The notes under the pieces were generated by a model. The model made no database searches. It was not told where the DNA came from and saw only the letters and a program-made list of their open reading frames with translations. Both the position numbers and the translations under genes were made by a program. Of a stretch of DNA of 46,260 bases, positions 23,935 through 31,667 are shown piece by piece. The DNA is from Desulfobacterales bacterium (GTDB lineage Bacteria; Desulfobacterota; Desulfobulbia; Desulfobulbales; BM004), in contig JAKITW010000015.1 in assembly GCA_021647905.1 (NCBI GenBank), forward strand, positions 1 through 46,260. Direction: 5' to 3'. Each line of letters begins with the position of its first letter. Within the stretch, counting starts at the first letter, position 1.

Positions 23935-26900
23935 TCGTCTCCGATACCGCGGTCCGCCAGCGGGTCAGCGTCATGGTCCTGGCCCTGATCATCCTGGTGA
24001 TCGGGACCTACTGCTACCAGTCGCTGCCCCGGGAGAGCGACCCGGACATCACCATCCCCAACGTCTTTGTCTCCACCACCTACAAGGGGGTCTCGGCCGC
24101 GGACATCGAGACCTCGATCACCATCCATATCGAAAAAAAGCTCAAGGGGCTGGAGGGGGTGAAGAAGATCAGCTCGATCAGCGCCCAAGGGCTCTCCTCG
24201 ATCAATATCGAGTTTGAAACCGATGTTAACATCGACGATGCCCTGCAAAAGGTGCGGGACCGGGTGGACGAGGCCAAGAACGACCTGCCCGCCGATCTGG
24301 AGCAGGACCCCTCGGTGTTTGAGGTCAATTTTTCCGAACGGCCGATCGTGATTTTTTCCTTGAGCGGCACCTGCGGGATCGTCCGGCTCAAGGAGATCGC
24401 CGATGATCTCAAGGATGAGATCGATACCATTCCCGGGGTGCTGGAGGCGGTGGTCACCGGCGGCCTGGAACGCGAGATCCTGGTAGAGGCATTTCCCGAG
24501 AAACTGGCCTACTACAATATCCCGATCTTCAACCTGCAGCAGGTGGTGACCAGCGAGAACCGCAACACCTCGGGCGGGGTGGTCCGGCTGGGCGACGGCC
24601 GCTACCAGATCCGGGTGCCCGGCGAGTTCAAGAGCCCGGATGAGATATACACCCTGGTGGTGGGCACCCACCAGGGTCAGCCCGTCTATCTCAAGGATGT
24701 GGCCCGGGTCAGGGACGGATTCAAGGAGGAGACCAGCCGCTCCCGGTTGAACGGCCGCGAGGCGGTCAACATCATGGTCAAGAAACGGTCCGGTGAGAAT
24801 ATCATCGCCATTGCCGATGCCGTCGACGATCTGCTCGACCGGCTGGAGCCCACCTGGCCCCAGGGTACCGAGATCACCAAGTTGATGGACAAGGCCAAGG
24901 ATATCCGCAGGATGGTCGCGGATCTGGAGAACAATATCCTCTCGGGCCTGGTCCTGGTGGTAATTGTCCTTTTCTTTGCCCTGGGTATCCGTAACGCGGT
25001 GCTGGTCAGCATGGCGATCCCCTTTTCCATGCTGTTGTCGTTCATGGTTCTCTATGCCCTGGGCATCACCCTGAACATGGTGGTGCTTTTTTCACTGTCC
25101 CTGGCCCTGGGCATGCTGGTGGACAACGCCATTGTCATTGTTGAAAACATCTACCGTTACCTGGAGCAGGGGGTGCCGCGCATCCAGGCGGCCATGCGCG
25201 CCACCTCAGAGGTGGCCTATCCGGTGATCGGCTCCACCCTGACCACCCTGGCCGCCTTTTCGCCCATGCTGTTCTGGCCCGGGATCATGGGGGAGTTCAT
25301 GGGCTACCTGCCGCTTACCCTGATCGTCACCCTCTCGTCAAGCCTGTTCGTCGCCATGGTGATCAACCCGGCCCTGGCCGCCTTTTTCATGCGGGTCAAG
25401 GGAGGCGACGGCAAGAACAAGGGCGGTTTGAGTGGAGAAGAGGTCGCCCGGGCCGGCGAGAGTCCGGTAACGATCACCGGACCGATTCTCCGCTTCTACG
25501 TCCGGCTGCTCAAGGGCGCGCTCAACCATCGACTGGTGGTTATCTCCAGTTCGTTCGCCACCCTGCTGTTGATGTTTTTCGTCTGGCAGCTGACAATCGG
25601 CCTGGAAAAACCGATTGAGTTCTTTCCCAACATCGAACCCAAGTCGATGTACGTCAACATCGAGACCCCGGAGGGCGCCGGGCTCGACTATGTGGACCGG
25701 TTGGTCCGGGAGACGGAACTGGCGGTCATCGGCGTCGGCCACGACCATGATTATGATGTTGCCTATCTGCCCAAGGAACATAAAAAGAAAGACGGCGCCA
25801 CCTTTACCGGGCCCAGCGACCTGGACAACGTGGAGTATATCTACGCCAAGGCGGTGATCGCCTCCGGTCCGGGGAGTCGTTTCGATGCCAATGCCCCCAA
25901 CCATGTGGGTATTCAGTTCATCGACCTTGAGGACCGGATCACCCCGTCGTCCGAGACCCTGGAGGAGATCCGCCAACGGGTCAAGGATATCCCCGGCGGC
26001 AAGATCACCGTGGCCGAGCAGGCCGAGGGCCCGCCCACCGGCGCGCCCATCAATATCGAGATCGCCGGTGCTAATTTTCAGGTCCTGGGCCGGCTGGCCA
26101 GGTCGATCCGGGCGATCATCGGTAATGTGCCCTTTGTCGAGGACATCCAGGACGATTTTGTCGAAGGCACCCCCACGGTGCGGATCCGGGTGGACCGGCA
26201 GAAGGCGGCCCTGTTCGGCCTGACCACCGATAATATCGGCGCCGCCTTAAAGACCGCTTATAACGGCCAGGATGTCTCCACTTTTCGCGAGGGCGGCGAG
26301 GACTATGACATCACGGTCCAGCTCCCGGACCGCGAGCGACGGGTCATCGACGTGTTGCGGGAGCTGCTGCTGCCCACCCCCTCCGGCAAACTGGTGCCGC
26401 TGTCTACCCTGGCCACGGTGGACTATACCGGCTCAATTGGTGATATCGTCCGCATTGACCATGAGCGGGTGGTCACGGTCAAGGCCAATGTGGATGAGAC
26501 CAAGGTGCCGGGCCCGGTGGCCCGGGCCATGGCTGAGGAGCTTTTGCGGGAGTTCCCCCTGCCGCCCGGCTATCGGATCACCTTTACCGGCGAACTGGAG
26601 TTTCAGCAGGAGTCCGAGGATTTTCTGAGCAAGGCTTTTATAATAGCCCTGTTCCTTATTTTCCTTATCCTGGTCACCCAGTTCAACTCGATATCCCAGC
26701 CCTTTATCATCATGACCTCGGTGATTCTTTCCCTGGGCGGCGTCTTTCTCGGCTTGACCGTTATCAAGTCGCCGTTCGGGATCATCATGACCGGGGTAGG
26801 GGTCATTTCACTGGCCGGGGTGGTGGTCAATAACGGAATCGTGCTCATCGACTATACCAACAAGCTGCGTCAGCGGGGCCTGGCGCTCCGGGAGGCGGTC

Positions 26901-27251
26901 GTCGCTGCCGGCGCCACCCGGCTGCGGCCGGTGGTCTTGACCGCCATCACCACCATCCTGGGGTTGATTCCCATGGTGACCGGGGTCTCCTTTGACTTTC
27001 ACCAGGGGACCATCTCCTGGGTGAGCGAGTCCAGCCAGTGGTGGCGGAGCATGGCCATTGTGGTCATCTTCGGTTTGATGATCGCCACCTTTCTCACCCT
27101 GGTGGTAACCCCCACCCTGTATGCCTCGTTTGTCGAGGGCGGGCAACGGCTGAACAATTTCGCGGCCCGGCTGCAGCGGCTCTACTGGCGGCCCTATGAA
27201 TGGCTGGCTCGGGAATCAGGGGACAGGGGACAGGGGACAGAGGACGGATGA
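23931..27251 (+). CDS. RND family efflux transporter permease (AcrB/HAE1-like)
   Basis: This 1106-residue inner-membrane pump is driven by the proton gradient. It has an N-terminal helix (about 14-31), a first large periplasmic loop, and TM2-TM6 with SLALGMLVDNAIVIVENIYRYLE (about 389-411), which holds the TM4 aspartate used in proton relay. A second periplasmic loop and TM8-TM12 follow, including GVGVISLAGVVVNNGIVLIDYTN. The ATG overlaps the adaptor stop codon (ATGA at 23931-23934), so the two are translationally coupled. The C-terminal tail, RESGDRGQGTEDG, is encoded by the start of a 7-bp tandem repeat array, so tail length and stop position depend on repeat copy number. Substrate cannot be predicted. 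Confidence 0.94.
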   Translation: MIVSDTAVRQRVSVMVLALIILVIGTYCYQSLPRESDPDITIPNVFVSTTYKGVSAADIETSITIHIEKKLKGLEGVKKISSISAQGLSSINIEFETDVNIDDALQKVRDRVDEAKNDLPADLEQDPSVFEVNFSERPIVIFSLSGTCGIVRLKEIADDLKDEIDTIPGVLEAVVTGGLEREILVEAFPEKLAYYNIPIFNLQQVVTSENRNTSGGVVRLGDGRYQIRVPGEFKSPDEIYTLVVGTHQGQPVYLKDVARVRDGFKEETSRSRLNGREAVNIMVKKRSGENIIAIADAVDDLLDRLEPTWPQGTEITKLMDKAKDIRRMVADLENNILSGLVLVVIVLFFALGIRNAVLVSMAIPFSMLLSFMVLYALGITLNMVVLFSLSLALGMLVDNAIVIVENIYRYLEQGVPRIQAAMRATSEVAYPVIGSTLTTLAAFSPMLFWPGIMGEFMGYLPLTLIVTLSSSLFVAMVINPALAAFFMRVKGGDGKNKGGLSGEEVARAGESPVTITGPILRFYVRLLKGALNHRLVVISSSFATLLLMFFVWQLTIGLEKPIEFFPNIEPKSMYVNIETPEGAGLDYVDRLVRETELAVIGVGHDHDYDVAYLPKEHKKKDGATFTGPSDLDNVEYIYAKAVIASGPGSRFDANAPNHVGIQFIDLEDRITPSSETLEEIRQRVKDIPGGKITVAEQAEGPPTGAPINIEIAGANFQVLGRLARSIRAIIGNVPFVEDIQDDFVEGTPTVRIRVDRQKAALFGLTTDNIGAALKTAYNGQDVSTFREGGEDYDITVQLPDRERRVIDVLRELLLPTPSGKLVPLSTLATVDYTGSIGDIVRIDHERVVTVKANVDETKVPGPVARAMAEELLREFPLPPGYRITFTGELEFQQESEDFLSKAFIIALFLIFLILVTQFNSISQPFIIMTSVILSLGGVFLGLTVIKSPFGIIMTGVGVISLAGVVVNNGIVLIDYTNKLRQRGLALREAVVAAGATRLRPVVLTAITTILGLIPMVTGVSFDFHQGTISWVSESSQWWRSMAIVVIFGLMIATFLTLVVTPTLYASFVEGGQRLNNFAARLQRLYWRPYEWLARESGDRGQGTEDG

Positions 27252-27272
27252 CGGAGGACGGAGGACGGAGGA
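27218..27272 (+). repeat. Tandem 7-bp repeat array (GGGGACA/GAGGACG units)
   Basis: About eight consecutive 7-bp units run from GGGGACA to GAGGACG with occasional substitutions (GATGACG). The first units are translated as the tail of the RND pump; the stop codon at 27249-27251 lies inside the array. Confidence 0.85.
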
Positions 27273-27353
27273 CCCTCCTTCGCCTGATGGCTACGGCGGG
27301 CAAGCAGAAAAGATATGGAGCGATGATCGTGGCCCGGAATATAATATTCCCTG
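27271..27353 (+). repeat. 83-bp dispersed module, copy 1
   Basis: The segment from GACCCTCCTTCGCCTGATGG to GGAATATAATATTCCCTG is repeated almost exactly at 46142-46224, with about seven differences in 83 bases. Both copies are followed immediately by a 7-bp tandem array. GGAATATAATATTCC near its end is a 15-bp palindrome in this copy and is imperfect in the other. Confidence 0.8.
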
Positions 27354-27447
27354 CACCCTGCACCCTGCACCCTGCACCCTGCACCCTGCACCCTGACTCG
27401 CACCAAGCACCAAGCACCAAGCACCAAGAACCAAGCACCAAGAACCC
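27349..27447 (+). repeat. Two adjacent 7-bp tandem arrays (CCCTGCA x6, CACCAAG x6)
   Basis: Six CCCTGCA units (27349-27390) end with CCCTGAC, followed after a few bases by six units of CACCAAG or AACCAAG (from about 27402). Both have an exact 7-bp period. They fill the spacer between the RND pump and the YhbY gene. Confidence 0.85.
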
Positions 27448-27466
27448 TTTACCCCAAGGAATGATA

Positions 27467-27790
27467 GTGAATAACGATACCATCCAAGAAAACCTTACCG
27501 GCAAGCAGGTCCGGTTCCTGCGCGGGCTCGGCCATCATCTCACCCCCAAGGTCACCATCGGCCGGGAGGGGATCACCGCCACCCTGGTGGCCGCGGCCCG
27601 GGCGGTGCTCACCCGCCATGAGTTGATCAAGGTCAAGGTCGGCAACAACTGCGAACTGGAGCGGAAGGAGGCAGCGGAACTGCTGGCCGAAAAGAGCGGC
27701 GCCGCCCTGGTTCAGGTCCTGGGCAGGACCTTTCTGCTTTACCGCGCCAACCCGGACCGGGAAAAGGATGAGCGGATCGTGTTGCCTTAA
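27467..27790 (+). CDS. yhbY: YhbY-family RNA-binding protein (CRM domain)
   Basis: This 107-residue single CRM-domain protein binds pre-ribosomal RNA and associates with the assembling 50S subunit in characterised relatives. Conserved elements are LTGKQVRFLRGLGHHLTPKV (about 9-28), the GREGIT loop, HELIKVKVGNN (about 56-66) and the C-terminal GAALVQVLGRTFLLYR. The GTG at 27467 is chosen because AAGGA lies six bases upstream; an ATG at 27461 sits too close to that site. The gene is separated from the RND pump only by tandem repeats. Confidence 0.9.
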   Translation: MNNDTIQENLTGKQVRFLRGLGHHLTPKVTIGREGITATLVAAARAVLTRHELIKVKVGNNCELERKEAAELLAEKSGAALVQVLGRTFLLYRANPDREKDERIVLP

Positions 27791-27806
27791 GGAACGGGTT
27801 GAAGGG

Positions 27807-27915
27807 TTGAGTAATAATAATCGAATAGCGATCAAGGAATGACGAGTGACGAAGGGAAACAAAAATTCGTAATTCAGGACTCGACTGTTCGATATTCGAT
27901 TGTTATAAGGAGATG
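27807..27915 (+). repeat. 109-bp inverted-repeat pair, left copy
   Basis: From TTGAGTAATAATAATCGAAT to ATTGTTATAAGGAGATG, this segment is the reverse complement of 35838-35946 with only about three differences. It contains several copies of an AATCGAA/TTCGATT motif. It lies in the spacer between yhbY and the M23 peptidase gene. Confidence 0.85.
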
Positions 27916-28005
27916 TCGCAGGCTCGAAACACCTCAGAAGCAGTGCCTGGATAAAAGAAGAAGGGCCGTTGGCCAGCCTCTGTTTTGCAGATAAGAGAAG
28001 GGGAT

Positions 28006-28911
28006 ATGAATAAAAAACTGCATGTTATCATTGCCGGCGAGTCGGGCCGGTCCCGGGCTTTGGCATTGTCCGTCCCGCGGCTGAAATTTGCGGCCGGGCT
28101 GGCCTGCCTGGTCCTGACCCTGCTTACGGTGATGAGCATTTTCGGGGTCAGGCTCTATTCCCGCAACCTTGAACTCAGCGCAACAATGGCGGACCTGGAA
28201 ACAGCGCTTGCCGGGGCTCATGTCACGACCAGCGATCTGGAGGAACAGGTCGCGGGCCTCCGGCGGGAGAAGGAGGTTCTGCTGGAGAATGCGGTGGGGG
28301 AGTTGAATGAAAAGAGCCGGCTCATCGAGTCGATCCTGAGCACCGTGGGGGTGGATGTCAGGGAAAAGGAAAGCCGGAGCAATGCCGGCGGTCCCTTCAC
28401 CGCCCTGTCCGGCAGCAGTTCCGGGGACCTGATCTTCAAGGTTGACCGGTATCTGGAGACCATCCAGTATATCCCCCTGGGCGCACCGGTTCCCGGGGTG
28501 GTCACCTCCAAGTACGGCCGCCGCCTGGACCCGCTCAACAACAAGCCCGCCTTTCACAACGGGGTGGACATCCGCGGCCGCCGGGGGACCGGGGTCAAGG
28601 CCACGGCCGACGGCAAGGTCTTTCGGAGCGGCTATGACCAGGGTTATGGCTGGTTTGTGATCCTTGAGCATGGCAACGGGTTCAGGACCATGTTCGGCCA
28701 TCTGAAAAAGGTCCTGGTCAAATCGGGCCGGCAGGTCTCCCGGGGCCAGGTCATCGGCCTGCTCGGCAGCAGCGGCCGAAGCACCGGCCCGCATGTCCAC
28801 TATGAGGTCCATTTTCAGGACAAACTGGTGAACCCGGCCAAGTTCATGCGGATCGCCAGGTATCTTGATGCGAATCAACAACCACCGTCTGAAGGCGGTG
28901 GGTTGAATTAA
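28006..28911 (+). CDS. M23-family peptidoglycan endopeptidase, membrane-anchored
   Basis: The 301-residue protein has an N-terminal membrane helix (about 27-49), a coiled-coil linker (about 55-110, LEEQVAGLRREKEVLLENAV) and a LytM/M23 domain. The domain begins near VVTSKYGRRLDPLNNKPAFHNGVD (about 165-188). The zinc ligands are in HNGVD (His and Asp) and in the terminal HVHYEVHF motif (about 265-272), and HGNGFRTMFGHL is also present. It should cut peptide cross-links in the periplasm. AGAAGGGGAT precedes the ATG. It is followed by a bactofilin gene, a pairing known from cell-shape modules. The last residues, NQQPPSEGGGLN, come from the hairpin of an IS200/IS605-like element end. Confidence 0.92.
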   Translation: MNKKLHVIIAGESGRSRALALSVPRLKFAAGLACLVLTLLTVMSIFGVRLYSRNLELSATMADLETALAGAHVTTSDLEEQVAGLRREKEVLLENAVGELNEKSRLIESILSTVGVDVREKESRSNAGGPFTALSGSSSGDLIFKVDRYLETIQYIPLGAPVPGVVTSKYGRRLDPLNNKPAFHNGVDIRGRRGTGVKATADGKVFRSGYDQGYGWFVILEHGNGFRTMFGHLKKVLVKSGRQVSRGQVIGLLGSSGRSTGPHVHYEVHFQDKLVNPAKFMRIARYLDANQQPPSEGGGLN

Positions 28912-28956
28912 CATGGGATACGGGTCAAAGACCCGTTTTTGACGTGCTCGTGCTCG
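28876..28956 (-). mobile_element. IS200/IS605-like element end, copy C (inverted)
   Basis: The hairpin AACCACCGTCTGAAGGCGGTGG (28880-28901) and the following ATGGGATACGGGTCAAAGACC then CGTTTTTGACGTGCTCGTGC correspond, in reverse complement, to the right end of copy B (22633-22716). Only this end is present. It overlaps the last codons and the stop codon of the M23 peptidase gene and leaves 22 bases before the bactofilin start. Confidence 0.65.
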
Positions 28957-28978
28957 AAAAAAATCAAGGGAGTCCAGG

Positions 28979-29395
28979 ATGAAATTGTTCGGGGGAAAGA
29001 AGAAAGACAAGGCCCGCTCCGGTACCAACAACAGCGGGGCCATTACCACTATTCTCGACCAGGAGACCCTGATTGCCGGTGACCTGACCTTTAAGGGCAA
29101 GGCCCGGCTGGACGGCCGGATTGAGGGCAACATCAAGGGCGACTACCTGATAGTCAGCGACTCGGCCAGTGTCTGCGGGGATATTGAGGCCGAAACCGTG
29201 GTCTGTTACGGCCGGATTGACGGCAATGTCCGTGCTGAAAAGATTCAGGCCATGGCTACCGCGGCCATCAACGGCAGCCTGGAGGCCAAGGACCTGGCCG
29301 TGGAGTCCGGGGCCCGGCTCAGCGGCGAGATCAAACCCCATTCCCAGGAACTGCGTCTGGTGGAAGGCCTGGTCCAGGCCCGGAACGAGGGCTGA
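28979..29395 (+). CDS. Bactofilin (polymer-forming cytoskeletal protein)
   Basis: The 138-residue protein has a short charged N-terminus (KLFGGKKKDKAR) and a DUF583 beta-helix core from about 20 to 120. The core is marked by regularly spaced hydrophobic/Gly rungs: LIAGDLTFKGKARLDGRIEGNIKGD, SVCGDIEAETVVCYGRIDGNVRAE, AINGSLEAKDLAVESGARLSGEI. Bactofilins polymerise without nucleotide and localise cell-wall enzymes. The M23 peptidase directly upstream supports a joint role in local wall remodelling. A GGAG lies about eight bases before the ATG. The transcript would contain the hairpins of the element remnant between the two genes. Confidence 0.93.
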   Translation: MKLFGGKKKDKARSGTNNSGAITTILDQETLIAGDLTFKGKARLDGRIEGNIKGDYLIVSDSASVCGDIEAETVVCYGRIDGNVRAEKIQAMATAAINGSLEAKDLAVESGARLSGEIKPHSQELRLVEGLVQARNEG

Positions 29396-29739
29396 ATTAA
29401 TTCGTTTGAACCGTTTGAGCGTTCAAACCGTTTAAGCGTTGATCAGCCAGGACCCACACAGACAAGCACGGAAGGTTTTTTTTGTGCTGCCGTGGGGGGG
29501 CCTGTAAAATCTTCACTGCTCATTGCACCCTGCACCATCGTTCAAACGTAAGCGCTCACAGGGCACCGAATCTGCTTCGTTATCGGCCTCCTCGCATACT
29601 GATGTATAGCTCACAGGCCGATGCCTTGCATCTCCGGCACCCTGCAAGCGCTTACCAGGCGGGAGGCAACCCGGAGTCCGGCGGGGCTTACCCTGTGAGT
29701 GGTTACGTTCAAACAGCTCAAACGGTTTGAACGATTTCT
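29396..29739. other. Spacer with 9-bp repeats and a 109-bp-type palindrome
   Basis: Directly after the bactofilin gene, 29402-29440 is built of GTTTGAACC / GTTCAAACC-like units in both orientations, and a similar run occurs at 29708-29733 beside the PIN gene stop. Between them lie a GCACCCT-type fragment (about 29521-29535) and palindromic element copy 3 (29548-29655), followed by a GTGAGTGGTTACGTT segment like that after copy 1. No gene is apparent. Confidence 0.55.
29548..29655. repeat. 108-bp nested palindromic element, copy 3
   Basis: Outer arms GTAAGCGCTCACAGGG (29548-29563) and CCCTGCAAGCGCTTAC (29640-29655) pair in 14 of 16 positions. Inner arms ATCGGCCT and AGGCCGAT pair perfectly around a core containing GCATACTGATGTATAGC. 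It has the same architecture as the copies at 7084 and 20808, with different stem sequence. Confidence 0.75.
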
Positions 29740-30135
29740 TCACCGGTCAGCCAGATACGCTGCCGGTGGCAGAACCACAACCCCCTCCACGATCTTGTCA
29801 TAATACCTGCCAAAGTGTTGTACGTCGCCTGTTATCAGGTGGGTGGCCCGGGCATGGATTGCGGCCAGCAGAATCGGTCTGTCCTTTTCGGGTAAGGAGA
29901 TATCAGGCGGCAGGTCGTGATTCAGGGGCTGGACGGTGATGATCGTAACCTCGGTGATCAGGCTTGACAGCCGTTTCCGTTGCCCGCGGCCTGGCAGGTT
30001 ACGGCGTGCTTCTTCCAAGGCATAAGCCGAGGTTACAAGCTCGGTATCATTTAACTGCCATAGACGGGTAACTCCGGCACCTTCTCGGTAGGCCGCGGAA
30101 AAGAGGATGTTGGCGTCCAGGAAAAGCCGGTCCAC
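29740..30135 (-). CDS. PIN-domain ribonuclease toxin (VapC-like)
   Basis: This 131-residue PIN-domain protein begins DRLFLDANILFSAAY, with the first catalytic Asp at residue 7. It contains EEARRNL (acidic residues about 41-42), then LPEKDRPILLAAIHARATHLITGD (about 80-103) with the further Asp residues expected for metal-dependent RNA cleavage. It starts three bases after the stop codon of the AbrB-type antitoxin gene, the normal order for such pairs. The target RNA is unknown. The final codons (PAAYLADR) abut a 9-bp repeat. Confidence 0.85.
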   Translation of the reverse strand: MDRLFLDANILFSAAYREGAGVTRLWQLNDTELVTSAYALEEARRNLPGRGQRKRLSSLITEVTIITVQPLNHDLPPDISLPEKDRPILLAAIHARATHLITGDVQHFGRYYDKIVEGVVVLPPAAYLADR

Positions 30136-30138
30136 GGA

Positions 30139-30438
30139 TCATGCCCCCGGCGGCTTGATATGCGGTATTTTCTCGGGATTCAGTCCCATCTTGCGCACTT
30201 CTTCCACTACCTGCGCATAATCGGTCTCATCCGTGGCATTTGAAAGAAGGAATTCAGCCTTGCGCTCAGGAGAATAGATCTCCAGCGGCACCGCCATCGC
30301 CGGACGAAGGAGGACGCCACCCTCACGTTCTTCCGCAATAACCAGCGCCCCTTCCTCAAGGCCCAGTCGTTTCCGGATTCGGGCCGGAATCACAACCGTT
30401 CCCCGTTTCCCGATGCTGCACGTTGCCTGATCTGTCAT
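30139..30438 (-). CDS. AbrB/SpoVT-type antitoxin
   Basis: The 99-residue protein has an N-terminal swapped-hairpin DNA-binding domain: CSIGKRGTVVIPARIRKRLGLEEGALV (about 6-32), followed by EEREGGVLLRPAMAVP. A C-terminal tail (about 55-99) should wrap the PIN toxin. The ATG at 30438 is preferred because AGAGGTG lies seven bases upstream; an in-frame start at 30462 would come before that site. The protein should neutralise the toxin and repress the shared promoter through the palindrome just upstream. Confidence 0.87.
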   Translation of the reverse strand: MTDQATCSIGKRGTVVIPARIRKRLGLEEGALVIAEEREGGVLLRPAMAVPLEIYSPERKAEFLLSNATDETDYAQVVEEVRKMGLNPEKIPHIKPPGA

Positions 30439-30474
30439 TGTTACACCTCTTGCCATTGCCAAATATCAGAAAGT

Positions 30475-30519
30475 AAGAATGTCATTCTTTCATAATAGTC
30501 CGATATGCATGAAAGTCAA
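30475..30519 (-). promoter_or_regulatory. Promoter and operator of the AbrB/PIN toxin-antitoxin pair
   Basis: On the minus strand a -35 TTGACT (30519-30514) is separated by 16 bases from a -10 TATTAT (30497-30492). Directly downstream lies a 15-base palindrome AAGAATG-A-CATTCTT (30489-30475), extended by GAAAG/CTTTC. The antitoxin ATG is about 37 bases further on. This is a well-formed sigma-70-type promoter with an operator placed to block initiation. Confidence 0.75.
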
Positions 30520-30576
30520 GGTTGGTGATGACAGTGGATAGGGAGTGTTGCGATGCGCAACGAGTGCTGAGATAGC

Positions 30577-30668
30577 AATGAGCAGACAATTCAAAACTCA
30601 ACATTTAAAACTCAAAACTATCCTTTGCACCCTGCACTCTGCACCCTCGTTTAAACGGTTCAAACTGT
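30577..30668. repeat. Spacer of 7-bp and 9-bp tandem repeats beyond lpxL
   Basis: The run includes TCAAAAC-type heptamers (about 30591-30622), GCACCCT GCACTCT GCACCCT (30628-30648) and GTTCAAACG-type 9-mers (30652-30690). The last group enters the end of the lpxL frame. No gene is seen. Confidence 0.7.
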
Positions 30669-31577
30669 TCAAACGGTTTGAACTGTTTTTTCCCCCGGCG
30701 GCCTGGTCTTCCAGCGCTTATGCATCCAGAAATACTGTTCCGGATAGGCGCGGATGATCTTTTCCAGCATCGTGGTATAGCGCTGGGTGAGCGACTGGGC
30801 CGTGTCCTCATCATACACCGGCACCTCCCGGATAATGCTGCGGAAACGGCCCGGGCCGGTGCGGACCAGGGCCGCCACAAAGAGCGGGGCCTTGAACCTG
30901 AGGGCCAGCAGGGCCGCGCCCGGCGGGGTTGAGGCGGCCCGGCCGAAAAAGTCGACGAATACCCCTTGCTCACCACTATTCTGGTCCGAGACCAGGCCGA
31001 CGATATGCCCCCTTTTAATGGCATAGACCACCGGCTTAAGCGAGTCCTCGCTGCTGTTCACTATCGTAATCCCCAGGCCCGCGCGGTTCCTGTTCACCAT
31101 TGCGTCCACATAGGGATTGGACAACCGGGCCGTGACCACCGTGGCCGGGACCCCGTGGGAGGCCAGGGCCGCGGCCGCCAGTTCCCAGCTGCCGAGGTGG
31201 CCGGATACCACCACCAGCCCTTGACCCTGCTCGGTATACCTCTTGGCCTGCTCAATGTCTGAAAACTCGGTCATTGCCCGGATCCGTGATTTCAGTCTGG
31301 GCAGGAGCAACAGCTCGACAAGGTTCATGCCGATATGGAAGTAGGAGTCACGGCAGATCCTTGCCAGTTGCCGCGGCCCCAGCTCAGTGCCGAAGGCCTG
31401 GGCCAGGTTGGCCATTGCCACCTTTCGCCGGATCCGCGGGACGTGATAGACAAAGCGGGTGAAAATCCTGAAGAGAAAACAGACCAGGCCATGGGGAAGC
31501 AGGCCGAGGACAACACCGAACCCCTTGAGCAGGGCGTATTCGGTCAGGTGGGAAATTTTTTTAATTGAGATCGGCAT
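30669..31577 (-). CDS. lpxL: Lipid A biosynthesis acyltransferase (LpxL/HtrB family)
   Basis: The 302-residue membrane-associated acyltransferase should add a secondary acyl chain to lipid A. It has an N-terminal hydrophobic segment, a catalytic HxxxxD/E motif as SGHLGSWELAAAAL (about 123-136; His and Glu), and RAGLGITIV, IKRGHIVGLVSDQNSGEQGVFVDFFG and STPPGAALLALRFKAPLFVA. The end, AYPEQYFWMHKRWKTRPPGE, is typical, but the last residues KTVQTV are encoded by the adjacent 9-bp repeat. It lies downstream of the porin gene but behind a strong terminator, so it likely has its own promoter within 31578-31667 or further up. Confidence 0.9.
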   Translation of the reverse strand: MPISIKKISHLTEYALLKGFGVVLGLLPHGLVCFLFRIFTRFVYHVPRIRRKVAMANLAQAFGTELGPRQLARICRDSYFHIGMNLVELLLLPRLKSRIRAMTEFSDIEQAKRYTEQGQGLVVVSGHLGSWELAAAALASHGVPATVVTARLSNPYVDAMVNRNRAGLGITIVNSSEDSLKPVVYAIKRGHIVGLVSDQNSGEQGVFVDFFGRAASTPPGAALLALRFKAPLFVAALVRTGPGRFRSIIREVPVYDEDTAQSLTQRYTTMLEKIIRAYPEQYFWMHKRWKTRPPGEKTVQTV

Positions 31578-31588
31578 TTGATATGGAC

Positions 31589-31626
31589 AAAAAACAATCC
31601 CCCGCAGGTTGCCCTGCAGGGGATTG
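31589..31626 (-). terminator. Rho-independent terminator of the porin gene
   Basis: On the minus strand CAATCCCCTGCAGG and CCTGCGGGGGATTG form a GC-rich stem with a short loop, followed immediately by a T-rich run (GTTTTTTGTCC). It begins about 40 bases after the porin stop codon. Confidence 0.85.
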
Positions 31627-31667
31627 CCAAACTACCTTGCTGGTACTTACAGCAGGTTGTACACAGT

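Noticed and set aside
27218-27447. Assembly artefact as the explanation for the heptamer arrays
   Set aside because: It cannot be excluded from sequence alone, but units carry individual substitutions and several different heptamers occur at many loci, which argues against a simple artefact.
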